From positions 1 to 61,160 of the forward strand of contig JANXDW010000016.1 in NCBI GenBank assembly GCA_025058515.1: a stretch of 61,160 bases of DNA, given 5' to 3'. Both the position numbers and the translations under genes were made by a program. The notes under the pieces are model-generated. The model had not been told where the DNA came from, did no database searches, and saw only the letters and a list, made by a program, of their open reading frames with translations. Below, piece by piece: positions 52,321 to 60,876 of this stretch (the first letter of the stretch is position 1; the number at the start of each line of letters is the position of its first letter). The stretch comes from Aigarchaeota archaeon (GTDB lineage: Archaea; Thermoproteota; Nitrososphaeria_A; Caldarchaeales; Wolframiiraptoraceae).

Positions 52321-54129
52321 ATGCAGTTATTCAAAAAGAAGGAAGAAGTGAAGATGAAGACCGATACAGGTGTTAGAGTCGATCCAGTACCACCAGACTA
52401 TGAAATTCTTCAACGATATCCTATAAGAGAAGATTTAGCTGAAGTGGTGATTGCTGCAAAACCAGGTATAATACTTGAGCCAATATACTTTGTAAGAGAA
52501 GTAGAGTTGACAGAAGCTGAAGCAAATACATTAAAGCGGTTGAAAGATTTTCTATCTAAAGAGCTTGAACCTCCTACTATTGGAGAAGAAGCAGAGGTTA
52601 GGAAAGTTCTATTAGATTCAGCTGACAAGTTAATTAAGAAATATGGTAAAGGTATAGGTGTTGTTGATGAAAACTCGAAGAGGAAGATCTTCTACCATCT
52701 TGAGAGAGATATGCTGGGCTTCGGTCTACTGAACGTGATAATGGAAGACTATAGAATAGAAGACATCTCATGCGATGGAGTAAACGTACCGATATACGTC
52801 TGGCATAGAGATTACGAGAGCATGCCTACAAACATAATGTTTACAGATAGAGCAGTCCTAGACGATTTTATAATCCAGTTAGCGCATAAAGCTGGGAAGC
52901 ATATCTCTTCAGCATTCCCAATGCTTGATGCTATGATATATGGTAAACATAGGCTTGCAGCAACATTTAGAGAAGAGATCTCACCTAGAGGGTCGACATT
53001 CACTATTAGGAAGTTTAGAGAGAAGCCTTTCAGTATAGTTGAATTATTGCGGAGTAATGTCATGAGTACTGAGCTCGCAGCCTACTTCTGGATACTCTTA
53101 GAGAATAAAGCGAACATAATGGTTGCCGGAGCAACTGGCAGCGGGAAGACAACGCTCTTAAACGCTCTCTCCTGTTTCATAAAGCCTAGGATGAAGATCA
53201 TAACATGTGAAGAGACAGCTGAATTAAATATGCCTACAGAGAACTGGGTAAGATTCGTAACTCGTGAAAGTTATGGTATTGGGGCAAAGATAGGTCAGAT
53301 AACATTATTCGACTTAGTTAGAATGAGTTTAAGGTATCGTCCAGACTACTTAATAGTTGGAGAGATAAGAGGTGAAGAAGCATTCGTCTTATTCCAAGCA
53401 ATCGCTACTGGTCATGGCGGGCTATCAACTGTACACGCAGAGAGCATAGAGACCGCTGTCAAGAGATTGGTAAGCCCACCTATGAACATACCTCCAAGCC
53501 ATATACCTCTTCTAGATGTTCTCTGCCTAGTTGAGAGAACAATACTTCCCAGACCATTTAAGGGGATGACATTTGGTAGAAGGATGAGGTATATATGGGA
53601 GATAACAGATTACGAAAAATATGAACTAATAGGAGAATGGGATCCATTAACTGATACCTTTAAAACAGACTTCGATAAGAGCCTTATCCTTGAACAAATA
53701 GCTTTGAGATGGGGAAAGAAGAAGATAGATTTAATTAGAGAATTACTTAGGAGGAAAGCCATACTAGAATGGATGGTGAGCAAAGGTTTTGAAGGAGTGA
53801 GTGAAGTTGCTAAAGTCATCTACTCATATTACACTGATCCTGATAGGTTCATTAAAGAGATGGGAATAAAGGTGGAAGAAGCACTTGTTCCCATCTCTAT
53901 CCCTATAACCAAACCGAGAGAGATATCATTAGAGAAAATCAAAACCGCAGCAAACTACATTATAGAATTATTGAGAGCAAATAATGGTGTTGCACCTTAC
54001 TATCAAGTATTCGTTAAGATACCTCAACCGAAAGACGTCCTCGTCGAAGCCTTGAAACAGTTAAGAGAAGATGGAATAATATACATCGATGCTATGAATA
54101 TTAAACTCAAAGAGATAGTTGGAAGATAG
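52321..54129 (+). CDS. Type IV pilus/secretion ATPase (TadA/FlaI/VirB11-like)
   Basis: 602-residue hexameric ATPase for pilin extrusion. N-terminal domain (~220 residues), then Walker A AGATGSGKTTLLNAL (~residue 270), Asp box region, Walker B YLIVGEIRGEEAFVL and His box ATGHGGLSTVHAES. The C-terminal ~120 residues end with a winged-helix-like segment (VLVEALKQLREDGIIYI). Start at ATG 52321 after GGAGAGGGGTGG; GTG 52303 is possible. Partner of the TadC-like protein 2 kb upstream on the other strand. Confidence 0.93.
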   Translation: MQLFKKKEEVKMKTDTGVRVDPVPPDYEILQRYPIREDLAEVVIAAKPGIILEPIYFVREVELTEAEANTLKRLKDFLSKELEPPTIGEEAEVRKVLLDSADKLIKKYGKGIGVVDENSKRKIFYHLERDMLGFGLLNVIMEDYRIEDISCDGVNVPIYVWHRDYESMPTNIMFTDRAVLDDFIIQLAHKAGKHISSAFPMLDAMIYGKHRLAATFREEISPRGSTFTIRKFREKPFSIVELLRSNVMSTELAAYFWILLENKANIMVAGATGSGKTTLLNALSCFIKPRMKIITCEETAELNMPTENWVRFVTRESYGIGAKIGQITLFDLVRMSLRYRPDYLIVGEIRGEEAFVLFQAIATGHGGLSTVHAESIETAVKRLVSPPMNIPPSHIPLLDVLCLVERTILPRPFKGMTFGRRMRYIWEITDYEKYELIGEWDPLTDTFKTDFDKSLILEQIALRWGKKKIDLIRELLRRKAILEWMVSKGFEGVSEVAKVIYSYYTDPDRFIKEMGIKVEEALVPISIPITKPREISLEKIKTAANYIIELLRANNGVAPYYQVFVKIPQPKDVLVEALKQLREDGIIYIDAMNIKLKEIVGR

Positions 54130-54183
54130 TAATGTAGATTGCGCTAGGTAAAATTTAAAAATGTCTAATAACATTATTTAGTT

Positions 54184-54774
54184 ATGCCTTACAAAATAAT
54201 CTTCTATACGTCTGGAGATGAATTATCAAACAAGGTACTGAAAATTCTTAATGGATTAATTAGAGAAGTTAGAAATAGGTCTAAGTTATCTTCGAGAGAT
54301 GTTTGGCCAGCTCACGCAGTTACTACAGTGAAGGTGTCTCTTCCTTCAACCCTGGGGAAGAGTGAAGAGCTTGAACTCGAGATCTGGACAACTTTAAAAA
54401 ACTATGAAGAAGATATGAAGACGAAGTTTGGATTAAGTGGTATTCCATCTGTCAAGATAGGTGACAAGATTCTCTCAAGTTTACAGGTTCTAGATATAGC
54501 TTCAGATATTCATGCATTATTAACTAGTAATACGTATACTACGGCTGAGCAGATATTTTATCATCTAGCGACTACTGCTCAGAGCCTATCTGAGAAAGAA
54601 TTGAAGAGAGCAGTTGAAGCTGAAGAGGTCTTCTCATCCAATATCTTCAGAGCAACAATAAGTGAGAAAATGGCCAATCTAGATAAATTGTTAAAGGAGA
54701 AGAAGATAGATGAAGAAACTTATAAGAAGATGAAGCGAGTATATGAAGAACTTTTAGGGAAGAGTTCTGATTAA
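54184..54774 (+). CDS. Thioredoxin-fold-like hypothetical protein in pilus cluster
   Basis: 196-residue soluble protein, not recognised. The first ~100 residues look like a thioredoxin-type fold without CxxC: KIIFYTSGDELSNKVLKILN, then GLSGIPSVKIGDKIL with a cis-proline-like IPS. The second half is helical with a charged C-terminal coiled coil (ANLDKLLKEKKIDEETYKKM). TATA-like sequence precedes the ATG. Between the ATPase and a roadblock gene, it may be a chaperone or regulator of the pilus machine. Confidence 0.6.
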   Translation: MPYKIIFYTSGDELSNKVLKILNGLIREVRNRSKLSSRDVWPAHAVTTVKVSLPSTLGKSEELELEIWTTLKNYEEDMKTKFGLSGIPSVKIGDKILSSLQVLDIASDIHALLTSNTYTTAEQIFYHLATTAQSLSEKELKRAVEAEEVFSSNIFRATISEKMANLDKLLKEKKIDEETYKKMKRVYEELLGKSSD

Positions 54775-54851
54775 CTATAAGACATCTGGAAAAATTATAC
54801 CAACAAGCATATATAATGATATAAAGTAGATATTATCTTAGGTGGTAAGGT

Positions 54852-55220
54852 GTGGCTACCCGTGCGGAAAAATTACAAACTGTAATAAGTGAGCTTACAA
54901 GAGGTAACCCAGACATAATTGGAACAGCAGTTATAAGTGCAGATGGGTTAATGATCTTTAGTAGGTTACCTGCTGGGATAGATGAAGAAAGGGCTTCAGC
55001 AGCTATCTCCGCACTCCAGAGCATAGTTGAGAGGGTATCAGAACAGGTGGCTTTAGGTAAGCTTAACTATCTTATACTCTTAACAGATAAAGGTGGATCT
55101 ATTCTTTACGCAGGAAAGAAAGCATCACTAGTAGTTCTCATGAGCCCTAAAGCTAAGATAGGATTACTAATAATGGATGTTAAAGATGCAGTAGATAAGC
55201 TTAAAGACCTACTAGATTAA
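54852..55220 (+). CDS. Roadblock/LC7 domain protein
   Basis: 122-residue soluble roadblock domain: NPDIIGTAVISADGLMIFSR, the helix ASAAISALQSIVERVSEQV and LNYLILLTDKGGSILYAGKKASLVVL. GTG start at 54852 with TAGGTGG upstream. A different subfamily from the roadblock proteins at 50856 and 60246 (classic IxxADGLxI pattern). Lies between the thioredoxin-like gene and the prepilin-like genes. Confidence 0.92.
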   Translation: MATRAEKLQTVISELTRGNPDIIGTAVISADGLMIFSRLPAGIDEERASAAISALQSIVERVSEQVALGKLNYLILLTDKGGSILYAGKKASLVVLMSPKAKIGLLIMDVKDAVDKLKDLLD

Positions 55221-55360
55221 TGGTCTCTGACAGGATTACAATATGATTAATACTTCGCCTCTATGGTCTTGTATTCTTAGTCTATCATTATTACCACTGC
55301 AGTTTTAAAATAAATATTAACGAAAATTTTATATAGCATGAGAAATAAATAATAAACATA

Positions 55361-56524
55361 ATGGGAATTATAAAAAGGAAAACTCAATCTATGAAGAAGA
55401 AAGGTTTAACAGTCGTAGAAGTAGCTGTAATAGCATCACTTACACTTATTTTGGGATTATTCTTAATGGGGATATCTGCTGGATTATTTTTCAATACCAC
55501 ATTAGATTTAACGGAAGAAACCGATAGAAATATACAATTACTTAGAGGCATACTCTTCATAGAAAATGTAAAATATAGTGAAATTAATGGAGAAGAGTAT
55601 GCATATCTCTACCTCAGAAATATTGCTAAACAGTATATTGACTTAACTGTCGTTCGGGTAGAGCTAATAATCTCAAGAAACAATACATTATATGATTCAA
55701 TACCAGATACTCCAACTGGGTTTGGAAACTTAACGAAATTAAAAACAGGCGAAAAGAAGATAATAGAGTCCCCGATCTGCCCTTCATGTATGAAGGGTGA
55801 AGTACTGATTTATAGAGTCTGGTATATTTCATCAGACATGTATAATGTTGAAAATCCTTTAATGTCTATTAACGATATGTTGTATGTAGAAGCTAAGATA
55901 GCTAAGCCGATAGGCGCTGAGATGTCGTTAAAATGTCCTCTACCTAGAGACAATTGGGTAATAGTAGATTACGTAGACCCCGTTACGGGAGCAATGTTTG
56001 GACGTATTAGCAGTCTAGACCCTGTTATTAGCATCAGACCATCTTTAGCATCCACTCAGGCTAATGACGTTTCTTTTACGATCACTGTTAGAGAAATTGA
56101 AGGAGCTGGTTCTGGTTCAGGGTCTGCAACGCTTAATATACCTACAATTCGCCTTGAACGTATACGAGGAGTTTACGGTGGTCTTCAAACACCAATGAAG
56201 ATATTTGTATATTCTGACTGGAATATAATTCAAAAAGAATGGGTGCTAGGTGGCATCCCTGAAAAAATACATGTAAGTAGTGTATTTCTACAATGGTCTA
56301 GAGTTGATAGGACTCTTGAAGGGATTATGCTTGAACTTGGATATGGAGAGGTGGGAAGCTATACAGTAACAATAATTTTAAAAGATTGTGAACAAGATGT
56401 TATCCAAACCTTTTCGCTTCCTATTTCCGTTGATAAGATTAACGAATTTGAAGTAAAGTTTATTCCTGTTTCAACTCAAATAAGAATTGACCAAGTGTAT
56501 TTTGTAGAGACTATAGTAGTCTAG
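55361..56524 (+). CDS. Prepilin-like surface protein A (paralogue pair)
   Basis: 387 residues with a prepilin-like start: basic KRKTQSMKKKG then LTVVEVAVIASLTLILGLFLMG, where cleavage after G15 leaves Glu at mature position 5, as in bacterial type IV pilins. A large beta-rich ectodomain follows, with a CPSC pair near residue 141 and CPLPRDNWVIVDYVDP near 205. It aligns with the next protein along its length (CPSC/CPRC, YVDPVTG/YVNPEESG, IQKEWVLGG/IQNRWILKR), so the two arose by duplication. Probably a minor pilin or tip protein. Confidence 0.75.
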   Translation: MGIIKRKTQSMKKKGLTVVEVAVIASLTLILGLFLMGISAGLFFNTTLDLTEETDRNIQLLRGILFIENVKYSEINGEEYAYLYLRNIAKQYIDLTVVRVELIISRNNTLYDSIPDTPTGFGNLTKLKTGEKKIIESPICPSCMKGEVLIYRVWYISSDMYNVENPLMSINDMLYVEAKIAKPIGAEMSLKCPLPRDNWVIVDYVDPVTGAMFGRISSLDPVISIRPSLASTQANDVSFTITVREIEGAGSGSGSATLNIPTIRLERIRGVYGGLQTPMKIFVYSDWNIIQKEWVLGGIPEKIHVSSVFLQWSRVDRTLEGIMLELGYGEVGSYTVTIILKDCEQDVIQTFSLPISVDKINEFEVKFIPVSTQIRIDQVYFVETIVV

Positions 56525-56537
56525 AGAGGATGAGAAG

Positions 56538-58286
56538 ATGATGAGACGTGGTCAGAGCAACCTTGTCATAGTAACTATCGTTACAGCATTAGTAATAGGC
56601 ATCGGCCTCTTTCTATGGAGCATGATCTCCGGATATGCTATAGTTTATCGAGCAAAGGCGTTAGAAGAATTTAATGCTGAAGTTCTCGTCCTTCGGTCTC
56701 TAATCTCTGCAGACTATGTTATCTATCCTGGGGGAGAGGCATATATAAGAAATATTGGTAAAGAGCCTATTGTGATATTTAGGCTGATTACTCTACGGAA
56801 TGGAGAAGTTGTTTGGGATTCTTATCAAGTTCACGGAGTGAGAGAGATCTCATTGATAGATGTAGGAAAAATGGAGAAAATATATTTTGAGTGCCCTAGA
56901 TGTGACCGGGATGACTTAGTAGTTCTACAAGTGCATTACATGCCAGTTAAGCTTTATGACCCATCGAATCCTGAATTGATCAATCCAACATCAGATGTTT
57001 TATTGTTTAGAGTCGCCTCATTTAAAGCGGAGGAACTCAAAGTTGCTCCTGGAATGATATGTCCGATAAGTGATAAATGGGCTTGGGTGGACTATGTCAA
57101 CCCCGAGGAATCTGGCCAGACTATCAGAAACATCTTAAGAGTTAAATTCTCTAGAGCTTCTGAGCTAGAGAACGTTTTACTATATGCAAGATTGGTTGAC
57201 CGTGATGGCGACGTTGCTGAAGGTGAAAAGATGGTTCCAAGCATATCCAGCGGGGAGGAAACAATAGAACTAACTTCTCAATCTAGCCTAGAATATCCTG
57301 CTGAAATAGCTCTTAGTATAGAGACCCCAAACTGGACGCTTATCCAGAATCGTTGGATTTTAAAGAGAGATGTTACAGCATATGTTGACAAAGTCATGCT
57401 TACCTGGAGCCCTTACACTTTTAGGTTAACCGGCGCATTCATTACAATCAATTACAATGATGATGGACAGTATAAAATAGTAGTCAGAGTATATGATTGT
57501 AATAATGCATTAATTGCAGAAGGAAAAATTCATGATTATAATGTTAATCTAGGAAGCTTCCGGGAATTATATGTTGACTATGGGTTAGAACTAGATCGAA
57601 ACCCCCTCATGAGTGATGTCTACACGGTCGAAGTCTACGTTGTTGATATTTCTCCACCAGTGACCGTAACTTATACGATAACAGAAACAACAACTACTAC
57701 GACTACTTCAACGACTACTACTTTCAGAACAGTTCCCGAGAAGACGGTAACCAATACACAGACAAGGACTCTAACAAGCACCACAACGAGGACTACTACC
57801 TCTTACACTACTCAAACTTTGACGACGCCCTCGACAACGACGACTACGACAGTAACGTCAACTCGGACTTCAACTATTACATCATACATCACTACCATTA
57901 CTGCGACTACGATTAGGACAACTACATCAACCATATGGACATCGTTGACAACGACCCGAACGACAACGACAGCAGTTCCTGGTGTTACTCGTACTACTAC
58001 ACAAATTGTTACTACAACTGTTCCAACCACAGTTTCAACGCAAACTATGACAATACCTATTACATCTTATACTACTGTAACTACTAATACGATAACGTCA
58101 ACTACAACTCTATACACTACGATAACTTACACTAGGACCACAACAGTGACCACTAAGATGTCGACATGTCCATCGGGATTCTTTGTCCAGACTTCTGATA
58201 GAGTTGCATATTTTCTCTCTTTCAGCGTTTTCCTTCCTGCATTATGTGTATTCGCCTTAAGTAGGAGGTGGAGAAATGCCTCATAA
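56538..58286 (+). CDS. Prepilin-like surface protein B with threonine-rich stalk
   Basis: 582 residues. Prepilin-like start (MMRRGQ then SNLVIVTIVTALVIGIGLFLW), beta-rich ectodomain homologous to the preceding protein (CPRC at ~120, CPISDKWAWVDYVNP ~185), then ~170 residues (372-543) almost entirely Thr with Ser, Val, Ile and Arg, and a C-terminal hydrophobic helix (VAYFLSFSVFLPALCVFAL) with SRRWRNAS tail. The stalk is likely heavily O-glycosylated. Overlaps the next gene by 11 bases; 13 bp after the preceding gene. Confidence 0.75.
   Translation: MMRRGQSNLVIVTIVTALVIGIGLFLWSMISGYAIVYRAKALEEFNAEVLVLRSLISADYVIYPGGEAYIRNIGKEPIVIFRLITLRNGEVVWDSYQVHGVREISLIDVGKMEKIYFECPRCDRDDLVVLQVHYMPVKLYDPSNPELINPTSDVLLFRVASFKAEELKVAPGMICPISDKWAWVDYVNPEESGQTIRNILRVKFSRASELENVLLYARLVDRDGDVAEGEKMVPSISSGEETIELTSQSSLEYPAEIALSIETPNWTLIQNRWILKRDVTAYVDKVMLTWSPYTFRLTGAFITINYNDDGQYKIVVRVYDCNNALIAEGKIHDYNVNLGSFRELYVDYGLELDRNPLMSDVYTVEVYVVDISPPVTVTYTITETTTTTTTSTTTTFRTVPEKTVTNTQTRTLTSTTTRTTTSYTTQTLTTPSTTTTTTVTSTRTSTITSYITTITATTIRTTTSTIWTSLTTTRTTTTAVPGVTRTTTQIVTTTVPTTVSTQTMTIPITSYTTVTTNTITSTTTLYTTITYTRTTTVTTKMSTCPSGFFVQTSDRVAYFLSFSVFLPALCVFALSRRWRNAS
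57675..58160 (+). repeat. Threonine-codon low-complexity tract 1
   Basis: Low-complexity ACN-codon run encoding the mucin-like stalk of the protein at 56538-58286. All four Thr codons are mixed, so selection acts on the protein rather than on DNA slippage. Confidence 0.9.
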
Positions 58287-58890
58287 TTTGAATGAAGCTA
58301 AAACAGTGTTTGTGATGATTGTTCTTGCGATAGCTTTACTAGGCGTATTTGCTAGTTTAATTCCAGAATCATATTCGGGGAGGACTGAAACCATCACCAC
58401 CAGAGTCACAACAACTATAACAGTTACAAGTACAACTACAGAGACAGGCACCGTATCTTCTGGAACAGTAACAGAGGAAACTACAACTACTATAACAACA
58501 GGAACTACTACGACAACTACTCAGATCTCAACGATGACTACTACTTTGAGGACAGGAACTACTACGACGACTATAACAAGAACTACTACTACCACTACGA
58601 GGACATCTGCTACCCAAATTATAACAACAACTACTACCACTATAAGGATGACAACAGTGACAACTTGGACTACTCTCTGGATTACGTCAACCATCACTTC
58701 CGGGACAACGATCGTTAGCTTGACTAGTACCCAGACAGTTGCGCAGCCTGTCACGGTTACAACCACGACTTATCGAACAACCATTATTCCTACATCAATA
58801 ACAAGCACTGTCACCATTACTAAATCTGCTACTACTTCAACTACAAGAACCCAAACCGTTACGACGACAATTTGTGAAGCAGGTGGATGA
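58276..58890 (+). CDS. Membrane-anchored threonine-rich mucin-like protein
   Basis: 204 residues: short N-terminus, one transmembrane helix (TVFVMIVLAIALLGVFASLI, residues ~10-29) and ~165 residues of Thr/Ser-rich stalk ending TVTTTICEAGG with a terminal cysteine. No folded domain. It overlaps the end of the preceding stalk-bearing gene and is followed after 1 bp by the next, so it is part of the same operon. Probably an O-glycosylated surface spacer. Confidence 0.75.
   Translation: MPHNLNEAKTVFVMIVLAIALLGVFASLIPESYSGRTETITTRVTTTITVTSTTTETGTVSSGTVTEETTTTITTGTTTTTTQISTMTTTLRTGTTTTTITRTTTTTTRTSATQIITTTTTTIRMTTVTTWTTLWITSTITSGTTIVSLTSTQTVAQPVTVTTTTYRTTIIPTSITSTVTITKSATTSTTRTQTVTTTICEAGG
58395..58880 (+). 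repeat. Threonine-codon low-complexity tract 2
   Basis: Second ACN-codon run, encoding the stalk of the 58276-58890 protein. Similar in composition to tract 1, separated from it by the C-terminal helix and N-terminal helix of the two proteins. Confidence 0.88.
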
Positions 58891-58891
58891 A

Positions 58892-60145
58892 ATGAAGATA
58901 AATAAGAGAGCTATCTCTGCAATAATTGGGACTACAATAGCTTTGACAATTGTCTTTGCGATTATCATACCTTTATTCATTTACATGCAAAGTCTACAGA
59001 GCCTGTTCATGCAAGAAGCAAATAGGCGACTTCAATATGAGTTAGAAAGACTTAATGAGAGATTAGAAGTGTATACTACAATATGTGGAGGTTGGGGTAC
59101 ATCTGAGCTAAATATATGCATAGTAATATGTAATCCTGGGATGCTTTCAGTGGCAGTCCCAACAATTTATGGTGAAAGCTATAGATATGGGTTGATAAGA
59201 GAAGAGAAAAACTTACTGATCGTGCCGGGCGAGAAGAAGGTGGTCCAACTTGAGAAAATAGCATTCAACCCTAACTTGAATGATACTATCAATGTTAAAC
59301 TGATAACATTGAGAGGCAATAGCTTCGTTTCAAAAAACATAATTGGGCCGAGAAATCTACCCTACATACTTGTAGTCACGTTAGGTAAAATGTCTATTGG
59401 ATACAAATACGAAGTTAAAGTTGAGATGGTTGGAGAACATGGATGCGTATCTAGTGAGTCGGGGCAAGCATGTCAAGCTTATGCAAGCCAGGAGTTTATT
59501 CCACAGAGTTCTCTGGATAGGAATACGGTAGCAGCATTCATGATAGCGCCTGGAAACTATACTGTGTCTCTGAGCGTCTACAATTTTGCTACTAGAGAGA
59601 TCGAGACACTTTCTCAACAGTTTATAGAGCTATTTGATGATACAGTAATTAGGCTTAATGCAACAGTCCGAGGCCCCTCGCTGGAAACTATACCACTTAG
59701 AATTCGTACATCTCTATCTGATGGAACCGTGATACTCATGCAAGGTGACGAAACAATAATAACTATGCCATATGTTGTCTCTCTAGGAAACCAATCTGAG
59801 CCGCTAAGAAACGTGAAGATAACTATTGAAGTAAACTCCGTTGGAGTCAGTAGCACTTTGATCTCTCCTGGATCCAAGATGATAAGTAGATTGTCTCCGG
59901 GAGAATCATATTATGATTATTTCATGATTCAAGTGAAAGACGATGATGGAGCTCCTTCAAAGTTTGGAGGTTATCTGGAATACAATATTATGGTCAAAGA
60001 AGCAACAGGAGAATTTACTGGAAAACAATATCAAGAATCTTCAATAGAGTTGCCTTCTTTAGTCAACAAAATAATCTTGTGCAGATTATACAAAGAAGTA
60101 AAGGAAACGGAGAAGCTTAATGTTTTGGTATGCGAAGCTTCCTGA
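58892..60145 (+). CDS. Prepilin-like surface protein C
   Basis: 417 residues with N-terminal pilin-like segment (KINKRAISAIIGTTIALTIVFAIIIPLFIYM), a charged helical stretch (RRLQYELERLNERLEVY) and a beta-rich ectodomain with several Ig-like pieces (DTVIRLNATVRGPSLETIPL; SLGNQSEPLRNVKITIEV). ATG 58892 is preceded by AGGTGG. Last gene of the plus-strand operon that starts with the paralogous surface proteins. Possible minor pilin or S-layer-associated protein. Confidence 0.72.
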   Translation: MKINKRAISAIIGTTIALTIVFAIIIPLFIYMQSLQSLFMQEANRRLQYELERLNERLEVYTTICGGWGTSELNICIVICNPGMLSVAVPTIYGESYRYGLIREEKNLLIVPGEKKVVQLEKIAFNPNLNDTINVKLITLRGNSFVSKNIIGPRNLPYILVVTLGKMSIGYKYEVKVEMVGEHGCVSSESGQACQAYASQEFIPQSSLDRNTVAAFMIAPGNYTVSLSVYNFATREIETLSQQFIELFDDTVIRLNATVRGPSLETIPLRIRTSLSDGTVILMQGDETIITMPYVVSLGNQSEPLRNVKITIEVNSVGVSSTLISPGSKMISRLSPGESYYDYFMIQVKDDDGAPSKFGGYLEYNIMVKEATGEFTGKQYQESSIELPSLVNKIILCRLYKEVKETEKLNVLVCEAS

Positions 60146-60245
60146 TATGGATAATTAATTCTAAACAGATCCTCTCACCTTATGCATCCACCTTGAATAA
60201 TGCTATAATAGTTGATTTCTCTTTTGGTGAGATTTTAATTATGCC

Positions 60246-60686
60246 CTAAATGCTTTCATAAGTAACTTGTTCTGTAATAATTTGTTTATGGGTGGGAGTT
60301 TCCGAGGTTGCTGATCGGTAATATTCTAAAATGAGTTCCACGAACCCTATCCTCACATTTGGTTTAGTTAAGCAGACTATGAAATAATCCATATAAGGCT
60401 CTACTATCAGAGATCTTTTATTATTAAATTGTATCCTAATTTTTCCAGGAACACCAAAATCAATGCTTCTTAAAATATTGAAGAAGCTCATAGTGATCCC
60501 GCTTGCAGCCTCAAAGTTCTCTAAGTAAGTATCCTCTTCTTCATCAATTCTTATGGCGAGAATGGATAAATCTCTAGAAATCAATGCTGCTACTTCAAGT
60601 AATTTTCTACTAGACGTCATTATATTTTCTACTAGACTATCAAAAGCTTCATAAACACTATAACCATTTTGAAAAGCTTTAACCAC
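60246..60686 (-). CDS. Roadblock/LC7 protein, paralogue of the MglB-like protein
   Basis: 146-residue roadblock domain, clearly related to the 50856-51218 protein: SLVENIMTSSRKLLEVAALIS versus VLVESIMVSSKGWVEAVAIIS, and CLTKPNVRIGFVELILEYY versus CITKPNPNLGFVNLILEAF. A ~20-residue C-terminal tail is extra. Monocistronic on the minus strand, convergent with the surface-protein operon. Presumably another partner for the GTPase. Confidence 0.85.
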   Translation of the reverse strand: MVKAFQNGYSVYEAFDSLVENIMTSSRKLLEVAALISRDLSILAIRIDEEEDTYLENFEAASGITMSFFNILRSIDFGVPGKIRIQFNNKRSLIVEPYMDYFIVCLTKPNVRIGFVELILEYYRSATSETPTHKQIITEQVTYESI

Positions 60687-60858
60687 AGAAACAAAACATG
60701 ATCTACTTGCTTAATAAATTAAACCTCCATGATATTGAATTTATGAACAAAGAAAATATTTAGAGAAATACGCAGAGAATTGATAGCACTTCATCATTAA
60801 CGATGCAAACTGTATTTGACTAAGATGTGAAATGATCAGGATTTTTAAATGTGTAGTA

Positions 60859-60876
60859 CGCGGCGGGAGGGATTTG
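60859..60876 (-). other. tRNA 3'-end-like fragment (candidate att site)
   Basis: On the minus strand: CAAAT-CCCTC-CCGCCGC-G, i.e. the last five T-loop bases, the 3' T-stem strand, the 3' acceptor strand and a discriminator G, in the exact lengths of a tRNA. The rest of the tRNA is missing upstream (no matching GCGGCGG 5' acceptor strand). Integrating archaeal elements leave such 3' fragments at their far end, so this may be an att site. Inference from ~18 nt. Confidence 0.45.

Noticed and set aside
57812-58766. Minus-strand valine-rich frames opposite the threonine tracts
   Set aside because: They are simply the complement of ACN-codon runs (GTN), expected by chance.
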